Assembly: GCA_029561195.1 (NCBI GenBank)
Contig: JAKQJK010000363.1
Location: forward strand, 1 to 36,996
DNA length: 36,996 nucleotides
Direction of reading: 5' to 3'
From: Pseudomonadota bacterium
GTDB lineage: Bacteria; Pseudomonadota; Gammaproteobacteria; Burkholderiales; Burkholderiaceae_C
Shown here in pieces: positions 7,532-15,858 of the stretch. Both the position numbers and the translations under genes were made by a program. The notes under the pieces are model-generated. The model made no database searches. It was not told the origin of the DNA and worked only from the letters and a program-made list of their open reading frames with translations. Positions within the stretch are counted from its first letter, which is position 1. Each line of letters opens with the position of its first letter.

Positions 7532-10048
7532 ATGATGACCGGATTCGATTTCCCCCACTGGCTCGCAAGTCGATTCACCAGTGCCACGGCCATCGTGGCC
7601 GGCGTTGCCCTGACGCTTGCTACTGTACTCGCCCTATCGGTACTGGTCTGGTACGAATACGCGGAAGTCCTGAAGGCAGATCGGGAACGCGGCGAGTTGC
7701 AGGCCCGCGTGCTGGATGACCATGCGACACGGTCGATTGAAGCCACCTCGATTGCATTGAGTTATCTTTCTGGACAACTTGACACGACCCCAGCCGGGCT
7801 TGACAACACAAAAGTGGACCTGATGTTAAGTCAAGCGTTGGTAACCTTGCCATTCATCAGAAGCTTAAACGTGTTGAGCAGTTCGGGGTTGATCCTGGCC
7901 AGCTCGTCTCCTGCGGAAGTCGGGCACCGTCCAGACCTTAGACTGTTGGGCGCCTTGCCCGATACCGGAGGCGAGTTCTTGGGGGAATTCATAGCTGGCC
8001 GGAGTCTCATGGCGCTTGAGCAGCCGTCCACGTCCTTCGCAGGTTCTTCGGCAACCGGATTCATCCCCCTGACGCGCGCATTTAAAACGACGATGGGGCA
8101 GGAGTTGTACTTGATCGCATTGATCAATCCTGACTCGTTTTCAAATTTCCAAGTTCTCACGCTAAATAACCCGAGTAATGCTGCGTACCTCCTGAATTAC
8201 AAAGGCAGTCTGTTGGCGACTGGCGGCGCAACGACCTTGACCCCCGGCACCAAGCTATCGCAGCACCCTGTATTTGCAGACTACCTGCCGGGTAAAGCGC
8301 ACTCTGCATACGTCGGTATCGGTGCCACTAACGAAAGGCAGGTTGTTGCCTTTCGACTGTCCAGAACACGGCCACTTGTAGTGATTGTTGAACAACCGTA
8401 TGCCAATAGTCTGCAGCGTTGGTTCTCCGGTATCAAATGGTTTGCTTTGGCTGGATTATTTTCAATTGCGTTTTTGGCGCTCATGACAATCGCCGTCCGG
8501 CGAAGCCTACATGCGCGAGAAACTGCTCATGACCAGTTGGCCATTGCCAGGCAGGAGGCCGTTGCCCGAGAGAGGGAACTTCGAGTACTGGTCAAAAGTG
8601 TGCAAGAGTTAATCTTCCGTACCGATGCCACGGGTTCGATCTCCTATGTCAACGACCGTTGGGTGGCGCTTCACGGCCAAAGCGTGGAGCAAGCAATCAA
8701 TAGCCACCTCAAGAGGTTGGTCGAACCGGAAGACAGCGCAGCTGTCGCTGCACTTTTTTCCACCAGCTCCGACGCCGGCGTACGTACTGCAACAGCAAGG
8801 ATGCGATCCAGCGACGGCACTGTTCATCACTTTGATATGGCCGTTGTACCATTGCGCAACAGCTCCGCCATTGTGGGTTTCGCCGGCAGCGCGGTGGATG
8901 TTACAGACCGCATTGCTGCACAACAAGCGCTTCAACACCAACTCGGACTGGTCGCCTCATTGCTGGAAAGTAGCCCGTTGCCAGTTTCAACCTTCGACCC
9001 ACAGGGCAGGTACATAACTGTCAATCGCGCATGGGAAGATTTTATGGGCCAGTCCCGGACTGTTGTGATTGGCCAGCGTGGTGCCTACTTCATGACGCCT
9101 GAAGCTGCGTCTTTGCACGCCGAGCGAGACGCAGCAGTCTGGCGCACTGGGGGGACCCTCCGTTACGAGGCGAAAGTTCGCCACCGCGATGGATCCACCC
9201 GCGATGTCATGGTTACCAAGGTTGTGGTCGCTGGAGACCGGCGCGACAACGCACGCATGTTGAGTACGATGATCGATGTGAGCGAGTTTCGGGAAGCTGA
9301 ACAGGCGACGCGCGCCGCTCGGGACGCGGCGGAAGAATCCTCTCGCGCAAAATCCGAGTTCATTGCCAACATTAGCCATGAGTTACGCACGCCTCTGCAA
9401 TCAATTTTAGGGTTTTCGGAACTGGGCATCATGCGCGGCATTCAACAACCCAAACTCCACAGCATGTTCAGTGATATCCACGCTTCGGGTGAGCGCATGC
9501 TGGCTTTGGTGAATGACTTGCTGGATGTGTCGAAAATTGAAAGCTCTGTTGGGGCCATCACAATTGAACGTGCGGACGTACGCAACCTTGTCGCCGATGT
9601 TCTGCACGAACTAAGCCCGCAATTGGCCGGCAAGGGCATAGGTCTAGCAGTCGACCTGGGGCCCAAACCCTTGCTGGCAAAAGTAGATCCCGTACGTTTT
9701 CAGCAAGTAATACGCAACATTACAGCTAACGCCATCAAATTTTCGCCTCACCAAAGTGAAATTGAGGTTCGCGGATACCTGACAGGTGACGCCCGGCTGT
9801 GTATCAGTGTGCGCGACCATGGCTTGGGTATCCCAACTGCTGAGGTCGAGAAGATTTTTGATGCATTTGTTCAGTCAAGCACAACCAAGGATGGCTCTGG
9901 GGGTACAGGTCTGGGATTGGCGATCAGCAAGAAGATAATCGAAGCGCATGATGGCAGCATCGTTGCTGACAACATGCCGGATGGAGGAGCAGTGTTTCGC
10001 ACTTACCTGCCGGCGCGACACCACTTGGACCAAGAAACGACCTACTAA
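7532..10048 (+). CDS. Membrane sensor histidine kinase with two PAS domains
   Basis: An 838-residue inner-membrane kinase. TM1 spans about 18-41 and TM2 about 303-324, enclosing a roughly 260-residue periplasmic sensor region of Cache type (by layout). Two PAS domains follow (about 345-455 and 470-590), then HisKA with phospho-acceptor H616 (ISHELRTPL) and a HATPase domain with an N box near 728-738 (RNITANAIKFS), G1 DHGLGIP and G2 GGTGLGLAISKK. There is no receiver or Hpt domain, so phosphate must pass to separate proteins such as the CheY-like receiver encoded upstream in the same operon. The start could be ATG 7532 or 7535, and no strong ribosome site is visible. It is the last gene of the operon, ending 10 bp from convergent glycerate kinase. 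Confidence 0.92.
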   Translation: MMTGFDFPHWLASRFTSATAIVAGVALTLATVLALSVLVWYEYAEVLKADRERGELQARVLDDHATRSIEATSIALSYLSGQLDTTPAGLDNTKVDLMLSQALVTLPFIRSLNVLSSSGLILASSSPAEVGHRPDLRLLGALPDTGGEFLGEFIAGRSLMALEQPSTSFAGSSATGFIPLTRAFKTTMGQELYLIALINPDSFSNFQVLTLNNPSNAAYLLNYKGSLLATGGATTLTPGTKLSQHPVFADYLPGKAHSAYVGIGATNERQVVAFRLSRTRPLVVIVEQPYANSLQRWFSGIKWFALAGLFSIAFLALMTIAVRRSLHARETAHDQLAIARQEAVARERELRVLVKSVQELIFRTDATGSISYVNDRWVALHGQSVEQAINSHLKRLVEPEDSAAVAALFSTSSDAGVRTATARMRSSDGTVHHFDMAVVPLRNSSAIVGFAGSAVDVTDRIAAQQALQHQLGLVASLLESSPLPVSTFDPQGRYITVNRAWEDFMGQSRTVVIGQRGAYFMTPEAASLHAERDAAVWRTGGTLRYEAKVRHRDGSTRDVMVTKVVVAGDRRDNARMLSTMIDVSEFREAEQATRAARDAAEESSRAKSEFIANISHELRTPLQSILGFSELGIMRGIQQPKLHSMFSDIHASGERMLALVNDLLDVSKIESSVGAITIERADVRNLVADVLHELSPQLAGKGIGLAVDLGPKPLLAKVDPVRFQQVIRNITANAIKFSPHQSEIEVRGYLTGDARLCISVRDHGLGIPTAEVEKIFDAFVQSSTTKDGSGGTGLGLAISKKIIEAHDGSIVADNMPDGGAVFRTYLPARHHLDQETTY

Positions 10049-10058
10049 GCTTGTCTGC

Positions 10059-11387
10059 TTACAAAACCAGCATCGCCCGAAAGTCGTTCACATTCGTGTG
10101 CGTAGGCCCGGTGATCACCAAATCACCCAGGGGGCTGAAGTAGCCATAGGCGTCGTTGCGGTCCAGGTACTGGTCGATCTTCATGCCCCGCTCTTGCGCC
10201 CGTGCCAGCGTGTCGGGGGCCACGTAAGCCCCGGCGTTGTCTTCCACGCCGTCGATGCCATCGGTATCGGCTGCCAGCGCGAACACGCCGGGCTGGCCCT
10301 GCAGCGCCTGCGCCAGGCCCATGCAAAACTCACCTGCACGACCACCACGACCGCGCGGTGTGCCTTCCGGCTGCTTGCGAACCGTCACCGTGGTCTCGCC
10401 GCCCGACAGGATCACGCAGGGCTTCTTCCACCCACCCGCACCACGCGCCACAGCGCGGCCCATGGCCGCGTGCACCTTGCCGACTTCGCGGGACTCGCCC
10501 TCAATCTCATCGCTGAGGATGTGTGCCTCCAGTCCTGCGGCTTGCGCTGCATTCGCAGCTGCTTCAAGTGACTGTTGCGGTGTGGCGATCATGTGCACTG
10601 CGTGTCCGGCAAAGGCTGTGTCACCGGGTTTGGGCGTTTCGAGCGCGCCGCTGTCGAGCGCCGCGCGCACGCCTTCAGTCACGGCGATGCCATAGCGTTT
10701 TAGGATGGCCAATGCATCTGCACAGGTGGTGGCATCCGGTACGGTAGGACCGCTGGCTATGATGCTGGGGTCATCACCCGGCACGTCGCTGATGGTCAGC
10801 GTCACCACGCGTGCGGGGGCGCAGGCGGCCGCCAGCCGCCCGCCCTTGATGCGGGAGAGGTGCTTGCGCACGCAGTTCATTTCAGAAATATTGGCGCCGG
10901 AATTCAGCAGGTCCTTGTTGATGCGCTGTTTGTCTGCCAGTGTCAGACCATCAGCAGGCAACGTGAGCAGGGCCGAGCCGCCACCAGAAATCAGGCACAA
11001 CACCAGATCGTCTTTTGTCAGCCCTTGCGTCAATGCCATGATGCGTTCGGCAGCAGCCAGACCCGCCGCGTCGGGCACGGGATGAGAGGCTTCCACCAGC
11101 TCGATCCGTTGGGCCAGGCCTGCTGGCCGCGCTGGAATGTGGTGATATCGCGTCACCACCAGGCCGGTCAGCGGCGCATCGGCTGGCCACAAGGCTTCCA
11201 CCGCCTGCACCATAGAGCCACCGGCTTTCCCTGCTCCCAAAACGAGGGTCCGGCCCTTCGGCGGCGGTGGCAAAAACGCTGCTGTGTTGTGCAGGGGCAA
11301 TGCACGCATAACTGCGGCGTTATAAAGGTATTCCAGAAACGCCCTAGGCCGGCAGTTAGCGTCGGGCGCAGAATTTGGTGCGATCAT
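10059..11387 (-). CDS. ttuD: Glycerate 2-kinase (MOFRL family; TtuD/GckA type)
   Basis: Phosphorylates D-glycerate to 2-phosphoglycerate, the last step of the glycerate pathway that begins with Gcl, encoded 14 kb away. The 442 residues carry the N-terminal DUF4147 domain (GAGKAGGSM near 51, LISGGGSALL near 133, NCVRKHLSRIKGGRLA near 166, SDVPGDDPSIIASGPT near 194) and the C-terminal MOFRL domain (LSGGETTV, GRGGRAGEF, ADTDGIDG). Older databases often name this family hydroxypyruvate reductase, which is probably wrong here because GlxR supplies the reductase. The ATG at 11387 is supported by AGGAGA seven bases upstream. It is divergent from the amidohydrolase gene with only 74 bp between starts. 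Confidence 0.93.
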   Translation of the reverse strand: MIAPNSAPDANCRPRAFLEYLYNAAVMRALPLHNTAAFLPPPPKGRTLVLGAGKAGGSMVQAVEALWPADAPLTGLVVTRYHHIPARPAGLAQRIELVEASHPVPDAAGLAAAERIMALTQGLTKDDLVLCLISGGGSALLTLPADGLTLADKQRINKDLLNSGANISEMNCVRKHLSRIKGGRLAAACAPARVVTLTISDVPGDDPSIIASGPTVPDATTCADALAILKRYGIAVTEGVRAALDSGALETPKPGDTAFAGHAVHMIATPQQSLEAAANAAQAAGLEAHILSDEIEGESREVGKVHAAMGRAVARGAGGWKKPCVILSGGETTVTVRKQPEGTPRGRGGRAGEFCMGLAQALQGQPGVFALAADTDGIDGVEDNAGAYVAPDTLARAQERGMKIDQYLDRNDAYGYFSPLGDLVITGPTHTNVNDFRAMLVL

Positions 11388-11461
11388 TCACGAGTCTCCT
11401 GTTCCCATTGTGCCGCGGTCTGCTCCCGACCATTCCCTCAACTCCGGTCATAACTGAAATC

Positions 11462-12892
11462 ATGTCTACTCTGTTGATCAAAAACGCCCAGTGCGTCGCC
11501 ACGTTTGATGATGTCAATCCGGCAAAAGGGCGTGAGCTGCTCCAAGCCTCCGTCTTCGTGCGTGACAACCTCATCGAATCCATAGGCCCGGCTGCCGATC
11601 TGCCCCAAACGGCTGACGAGGTGATTGATGCACGCGGCCATCTGGTCATGCCGGGCCTGATCAATACACACCACCACATGTGCCAGTCGCTCACCCGGGC
11701 GATTCCAGCCGTACAAAACGCTGAGCTGTTCAGCTGGCTGCACGGCCTGTACCCGATCTGGTCTGGGCTGACACCCGAGATGATCCGGGTGTCCACCCAA
11801 GTGGCAATGGCCGAGCTGTTGATGAGTGGCTGCACCACCAGCAGCGACCATCTGTATATCTATCCCAATAGGGTGCGTCTGGACGACAGCATCGAAGCCG
11901 CCCGCCAGATTGGCATGCGCTTCACGGCCAGTCGGGGCAGCATGAGCGTGGGCCAGTCACAAGGCGGTTTGCCGCCGGATAGCGTGGTGGAAGCTGAAGA
12001 CTTCATCCTCAAGGACACGCAACGGCTGATCGAAACGTATCACGACATGTCTTTCGGCGCAATGGTTCATGTTGCCGTGGCACCCTGCTCGCCTTTCAGC
12101 GTCAGCCGCGACCTGATGCGCGAATCGGCCAAGCTGGCCCGGCATTACGGCGTGCGCTTGCACACCCATCTGGCCGAAAACGACCACGACCTCGCCTATT
12201 CAAAAGAAAAATTCAACTGCACACCCACGCAATACGCGCAAGACCTCGGCTGGCTGGGCCACGACGTCTGGCATGCCCACTGCGTAAAACTCGACGACGA
12301 GGGCATCAGCCTGTTTGCATCCACCCGCACGGGCGTGGCGCACTGCCCGTGCAGCAACATGCGCCTGGCCAGCGGCATTGCCCCCATCCGCAAAATGATC
12401 AACGCTGGGGTACCCGTCGGCTTGGGCGTGGACGGCTGCGCCAGCAACGACGCCGGCCATTTGGTGAACGAAGCGCGTCAGGCCATGCTGCTGGCGCGGG
12501 TGGGGCGTGCCCTGCAGCCGCCTTCAACCGACGCCAGTGGCCGCACTTTTTTCGGCTGCGATCTGGGGCCATCAGAAATGACCGCTCGCGACGCACTAAG
12601 CGTGGCCACGCGTGGTGGCGCAGAAGTGTTGGGTCGCAAAGACATTGGCCACCTCGCCCCTGGCATGTGCGCCGACCTCGCGCTGTTCGATCTGCGCACC
12701 CTCGCCTTTGCCGGTGGCGCCGTGCATGATCCGGTAGGCAGTTTGTTGTTGTGCGCGAGTCCTCAAGCAGCTTACACGGTAGTGAATGGCTGCGTGGTGG
12801 TGCGCGAAGGCCAACTTGCCACTGTTGAACTGGTGCCCCTGATCGAGCGACACAACCAGCTGGCGAAGCAACTTGCGGGTGCCAGCCTATAA
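11462..12892 (+). CDS. 8-oxoguanine/guanine deaminase-type amidohydrolase
   Basis: A 476-residue amidohydrolase-superfamily enzyme. Metal and catalytic residues are the HxH pair H70/H72 (NTHHHMCQ), H236 (LHTHLAEND), the AHCVKLDDEGI strand and D324 (GVDGCASND). The sequence pattern (VMPGLINTHHHMCQSLTRA, SGCTTSSDH) matches the group annotated as 8-oxoguanine deaminase, which makes urate from 8-oxoguanine. Guanine deaminase and chloro-s-triazine hydrolases are close relatives, so the substrate is not certain. Placement beside xanthine and urate catabolism fits a purine. I chose ATG 11462 (MSTLLIKNA, starting the first beta strand) over an upstream in-frame start at 11375, which would overlap the divergent kinase gene. 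Confidence 0.88.
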   Translation: MSTLLIKNAQCVATFDDVNPAKGRELLQASVFVRDNLIESIGPAADLPQTADEVIDARGHLVMPGLINTHHHMCQSLTRAIPAVQNAELFSWLHGLYPIWSGLTPEMIRVSTQVAMAELLMSGCTTSSDHLYIYPNRVRLDDSIEAARQIGMRFTASRGSMSVGQSQGGLPPDSVVEAEDFILKDTQRLIETYHDMSFGAMVHVAVAPCSPFSVSRDLMRESAKLARHYGVRLHTHLAENDHDLAYSKEKFNCTPTQYAQDLGWLGHDVWHAHCVKLDDEGISLFASTRTGVAHCPCSNMRLASGIAPIRKMINAGVPVGLGVDGCASNDAGHLVNEARQAMLLARVGRALQPPSTDASGRTFFGCDLGPSEMTARDALSVATRGGAEVLGRKDIGHLAPGMCADLALFDLRTLAFAGGAVHDPVGSLLLCASPQAAYTVVNGCVVVREGQLATVELVPLIERHNQLAKQLAGASL

Positions 12893-12946
12893 CCGGCCGA
12901 GACATGACATGGATCAAAACCCGCCACTGAAAGGTCGCATAACCTC

Positions 12947-12963
12947 TTCCCTATTTTTGGGAA
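12947..12963 (+). promoter_or_regulatory. Small hairpin covering the hemerythrin ribosome site
   Basis: TTCCC (12947-12951) and GGGAA (12959-12963) can pair around a 7-nt AT-rich loop. The GGGAA arm is the only Shine-Dalgarno-like sequence before the ATG at 12970, so pairing could dampen translation. The stem is only five base pairs and may be chance. Confidence 0.3.
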
Positions 12964-12969
12964 TACAAC

Positions 12970-13479
12970 ATGGCGAATCTGGAATGGTCGGATGCATTGG
13001 CGCTGGACCTGCCAGCGATGGACGACACCCATCAGGAATTTGTGGAGCTGCTGGCCAAAGTGGAGAACGCGCCTGATGCCAAACTGCTGGAACAGTGGAC
13101 AGAGCTGATCGACCACACCGACGACCATTTCGGCCGTGAGGACGAATGGATGAAAAACACGCGGTTTGCCTCATCTAATTGCCATAGCATGCAGCACAAG
13201 GTGGTCCTGCAAGTGATGCGAGAGGGCCAGAAACAGGGGCGGGACGGTCATCTCGCCATAGTGCGCGATATGGCACGCGAACTGGCCCTGTGGTTCCCGC
13301 AGCACGCCCAGTCGATGGACGCGGCGCTGGCGCTTCATCTAAGACGATTAGGCTATGACCCGGTAACCGGCATCGTCACTATGCCCGATGCATTACCCCA
13401 GAACATCATTCATGGCTGCGGCGGAGCCAGCTGTTCAGACACCGTGGCCTCAGCTCCTCGGACAAAAGAAATGGCGTGA
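12970..13479 (+). CDS. Bacteriohemerythrin
   Basis: A 169-residue cytoplasmic di-iron O2-binding protein. The full ligand set is visible: H21 (DDTHQEF), H53 and E57 (HFGRE), H72 and H76 (HSMQH), H112 and D117 (WFPQHAQSMD). The hemerythrin domain ends near residue 130. A tail of about 40 residues follows with the motif HGCGGASC, two cysteines and a histidine that could bind metal or form a disulfide. The gene lies 77 bp after the deaminase gene and converges with puuD, with 14 bp between stop codons. A plausible role is oxygen delivery or sensing next to oxygen-linked purine oxidation, but this is only inferred from position. Confidence 0.92.
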   Translation: MANLEWSDALALDLPAMDDTHQEFVELLAKVENAPDAKLLEQWTELIDHTDDHFGREDEWMKNTRFASSNCHSMQHKVVLQVMREGQKQGRDGHLAIVRDMARELALWFPQHAQSMDAALALHLRRLGYDPVTGIVTMPDALPQNIIHGCGGASCSDTVASAPRTKEMA

Positions 13480-13493
13480 GCCTCTGGGCGCAC

Positions 13494-14738
13494 TCATTCA
13501 GTCTTTGCGCCATCGTTAAACCACTTCGCAATCACTGCACGCTCGGCATCGGTAATTTGCGTGGCGTTATTCATTGGCATGATTTTGGTGACTACCGACT
13601 GCTGATACACCGACAGCGCATGCTGCTTCACCAGTGCGGGGGAATCCAGCCGTACATTTTTCATCTGCACTTGGGCACCATGGCACAAGTAACATCGCTG
13701 CTCCAGTATTTTTTGAACATCTTGATAGCCAAATTGGCCTCCAGACCCCGTGGGATATGCGCCAGTAGCTACTGAATTCGTAGCCATTCCAATAGTCGCA
13801 GCAGGTTGCGGCGCAGGCTTCATCCACACAATAGCTCCCACGATCACTGCCACGCCGACCGCTGCATACGGCCAGGGATGGCCATTGCGACCCAGCTTGA
13901 AACCGTGGCGCATGACAAAAAACTGTCGAATCAGTGCCCCCGCCAACATCATCACAATCAACACGACCCAGTTGTACTGGTTCGTGTAGGTGAAGCTGTA
14001 ATGGTTGCTTAGCATGGCAAACAGCACCGGCAGCGTGAAATAGGTGTTGTGCACGCTGCGTTGCTTGGCGCGCTGACCGTGAATGGGGTCTACCGGTCGG
14101 CCTTCACGCAAGTCTTTGACGACGGTACGCTGGCCCGGAATGATCCAGAAGAACACATTCGCACTCATGGCGGTAGCGATCATCGCGCCCACCAGAAGAA
14201 AGGCAGCCCTTCCGGCGAACCAGTGACAGGCCAGCCAGGAGGCGCCACACACAACCAGAAAGACCAGCGCGCCCACGATGGCGTCACCATTCTTGCGTCG
14301 GCCGAATATCTGGCAGATCAGGTCATAGATCATCCAGAACACCACCAGGAACGACACTGCAACCCCGATTGCCGCACCGCTAGACCAATTCATTAATGAC
14401 TTGTCAATGAGGTAAGTGCTCGCACTCCACAGGTAAGAGACAGTGAACAGCGAAAACCCGGTCAACCAGGTGCTGTAGCTCTCCCAGTAAAACCAGTGCA
14501 AGTGGTCTGGTACCTTTTCCGGGGCTACCGCATATTTCTGCGGGTTGTAAAAGCCGCCGCCATGCACGGCCCACAGTTCGCCACCGACGCCTTTTTTCTG
14601 CAAATCTTCCGACTCGGGCTTGACCAGACTGCTGTCGAGAAAAACAAAATAAAACGAGGAGCCGATCCAGGCGATGGCGGTGATGACGTGAACCCAGCGC
14701 AGCAGCAAATTGGCCCAGTCGAGGTAATAGCTTTCCAT
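13494..14738 (-). CDS. puuD: Membrane-bound urate oxidase with C-terminal cytochrome c domain
   Basis: Oxidises urate to 5-hydroxyisourate at the cytoplasmic membrane. In the known PuuD family, electrons go through a fused cytochrome c rather than making H2O2. The 414 residues contain an N-terminal membrane domain with about eight helices (WVHVITAIAWIGSSFYF; HNTYFTLPVLFAMLSNHY), then a low-complexity linker and a c-type heme site CYLCH near 349-353, with distal MPMNNATQITDAER. The linker (residues about 317-337, MATNSVATGAYPTGSGG) is encoded by a copy of the dispersed repeat described separately. The upstream region holds a perfect GntR-type palindrome at 14875-14890. No soluble uricase or HpxO is in the window, so this is the urate step. 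Confidence 0.95.
   Translation of the reverse strand: MESYYLDWANLLLRWVHVITAIAWIGSSFYFVFLDSSLVKPESEDLQKKGVGGELWAVHGGGFYNPQKYAVAPEKVPDHLHWFYWESYSTWLTGFSLFTVSYLWSASTYLIDKSLMNWSSGAAIGVAVSFLVVFWMIYDLICQIFGRRKNGDAIVGALVFLVVCGASWLACHWFAGRAAFLLVGAMIATAMSANVFFWIIPGQRTVVKDLREGRPVDPIHGQRAKQRSVHNTYFTLPVLFAMLSNHYSFTYTNQYNWVVLIVMMLAGALIRQFFVMRHGFKLGRNGHPWPYAAVGVAVIVGAIVWMKPAPQPAATIGMATNSVATGAYPTGSGGQFGYQDVQKILEQRCYLCHGAQVQMKNVRLDSPALVKQHALSVYQQSVVTKIMPMNNATQITDAERAVIAKWFNDGAKTE
13728..13788 (-). repeat. Dispersed 61-bp repeat copy inside the puuD linker
   Basis: Read on the minus strand, these 61 bases align without gaps to the intergenic copies at 23349-23409 (about 43 of 61 identical) and 24791-24851 (about 44 of 61). 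Shared blocks are AATTcaGTAGCT-like, GCATATCC, GGGTCT and GAGGCCAATT. The copy is in frame and encodes about 20 residues of the linker between the membrane and cytochrome c domains. Confidence 0.8.
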
Positions 14739-14874
14739 GTTTCTTTAACCTTTACGGCGCCACACCATGGCACCCTTCATCTTCAAACTGCTCACCACTG
14801 CGGGCGCTGTAAGCAGTTTCTGGGTCGCGAACAAGGGTCTTTGGGGGACCCAGCTCCGCTGCGACATGGACATC

Positions 14875-14890
14875 AAAGTGTATACACTTT
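14875..14890. promoter_or_regulatory. GntR-family operator upstream of puuD
   Basis: Perfect 16-bp palindrome AAAGTGTATACACTTT, 137 bp before the puuD start. On the minus strand a possible promoter (TTGAAG at 14904-14899, 16-bp spacer, TACACT at 14882-14877) overlaps it, which would suit repression. The identical 16-mer precedes the gntR gene. Confidence 0.8.
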
Positions 14891-14949
14891 CTGAAATGCT
14901 TCAAATAAGGCACCAAAGGATTTCTCTCGGTATAAACCCTAGCTCCCGG

Positions 14950-15762
14950 TCAGGTTCCAGTTTGCAATAACTGTGCCGCAACTGCCACCGCAATAACTTC
15001 GGGCTCCTTACCGGCGATACCACTTACACCTATCGGGCTGGTGACTTGGGCCAGCTCAACGTCAGAAAAGCCGCGCTCCGCCAGACGGTGGCGAAAAGTT
15101 GCCCATTTGGTCTTGCTGCCAATCAGGCCGATGTAGGGTAAATCACCCCGCGCGCGCTGGCGCATCAGGCAGGCAGCCACCACATCCAGGTCCTCCGCAT
15201 GGCTGAAACTCATGATCAAGACCCTGCAGCCGGTCGGCAGGTCGCTAACAGACGAATGCACCGGGTCAGAATGCTCAGTCGATACGTTGTCTGGCAGCTC
15301 CGGGGGAAAGATCTCGTCTCGACTGTCCACCCAAGTAACCGCGAACGGCAAGGTGCCCAGAATGCCGATGAGTGCGCGGCCAACATGCCCACCACCAAAC
15401 AGGGCGATGGGCTGACGGGTCTCTTGCTGTTGCGAGAGCAGCCAGGCCTCTACCTTGGCAAGGTCGTCGATGCTGACCACATCAAAGCGCAAATGCATCA
15501 CGCCGCCACAGCATTGACCCAGACTGGGGCCCAGCGCGAAGCGCACCGTACTCGCCACTGTTGCGCCGTTCAGACGTTCCCGGGCCAGATTAATCGCCTG
15601 GAACTCCACATGCCCACCACCAATGGTTCCTACCAAACTGTTGCGAAAAACTGCCATCCACGCGCCCGGACTGCGTGGCACCGACCCCTGCGCTGAATCA
15701 ACCCTCACCCACACGGCGGTTTCTTGCTGAAGAAGACTCAGAAATTCGTTGGTTTGGTTCAC
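14950..15762 (-). CDS. xdhC: Xanthine dehydrogenase accessory protein XdhC
   Basis: Chaperone that binds the molybdenum cofactor, helps its sulfuration and loads it into XdhB. The 270 residues show the N-terminal XdhC/CoxI domain (SVPRSPGAWMAVF, GTIGGGHVEFQAI, GQCCGG near residue 83) and a C-terminal Rossmann-like domain (IALFGGGHVGRALIGIL near 120; PYIGLIGSKTKW; SPIGVSGIAGKEPEVIAVAVAAQLL). It ends 211 bp before the puuD start, so the two minus-strand genes may be separately transcribed with the GntR palindrome between them. It lies 11 kb from xdhAB, unlike the common xdhABC order. Confidence 0.95.
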   Translation of the reverse strand: MNQTNEFLSLLQQETAVWVRVDSAQGSVPRSPGAWMAVFRNSLVGTIGGGHVEFQAINLARERLNGATVASTVRFALGPSLGQCCGGVMHLRFDVVSIDDLAKVEAWLLSQQQETRQPIALFGGGHVGRALIGILGTLPFAVTWVDSRDEIFPPELPDNVSTEHSDPVHSSVSDLPTGCRVLIMSFSHAEDLDVVAACLMRQRARGDLPYIGLIGSKTKWATFRHRLAERGFSDVELAQVTSPIGVSGIAGKEPEVIAVAVAAQLLQTGT

Positions 15763-15858
15763 TTTTTGTTACCTTGATGCACGCCTTCTGTAAGCTCCCG
15801 AGGTTCAACTCTGGCACATTTAGTCCAAACCGGTGTGACAAACCTCAGGAGACGACCT

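Noticed and set aside
13756..13776. GTAGCTAC palindrome as a regulator site inside puuD
   Set aside because: Better explained as part of the dispersed repeat copy in the coding sequence.
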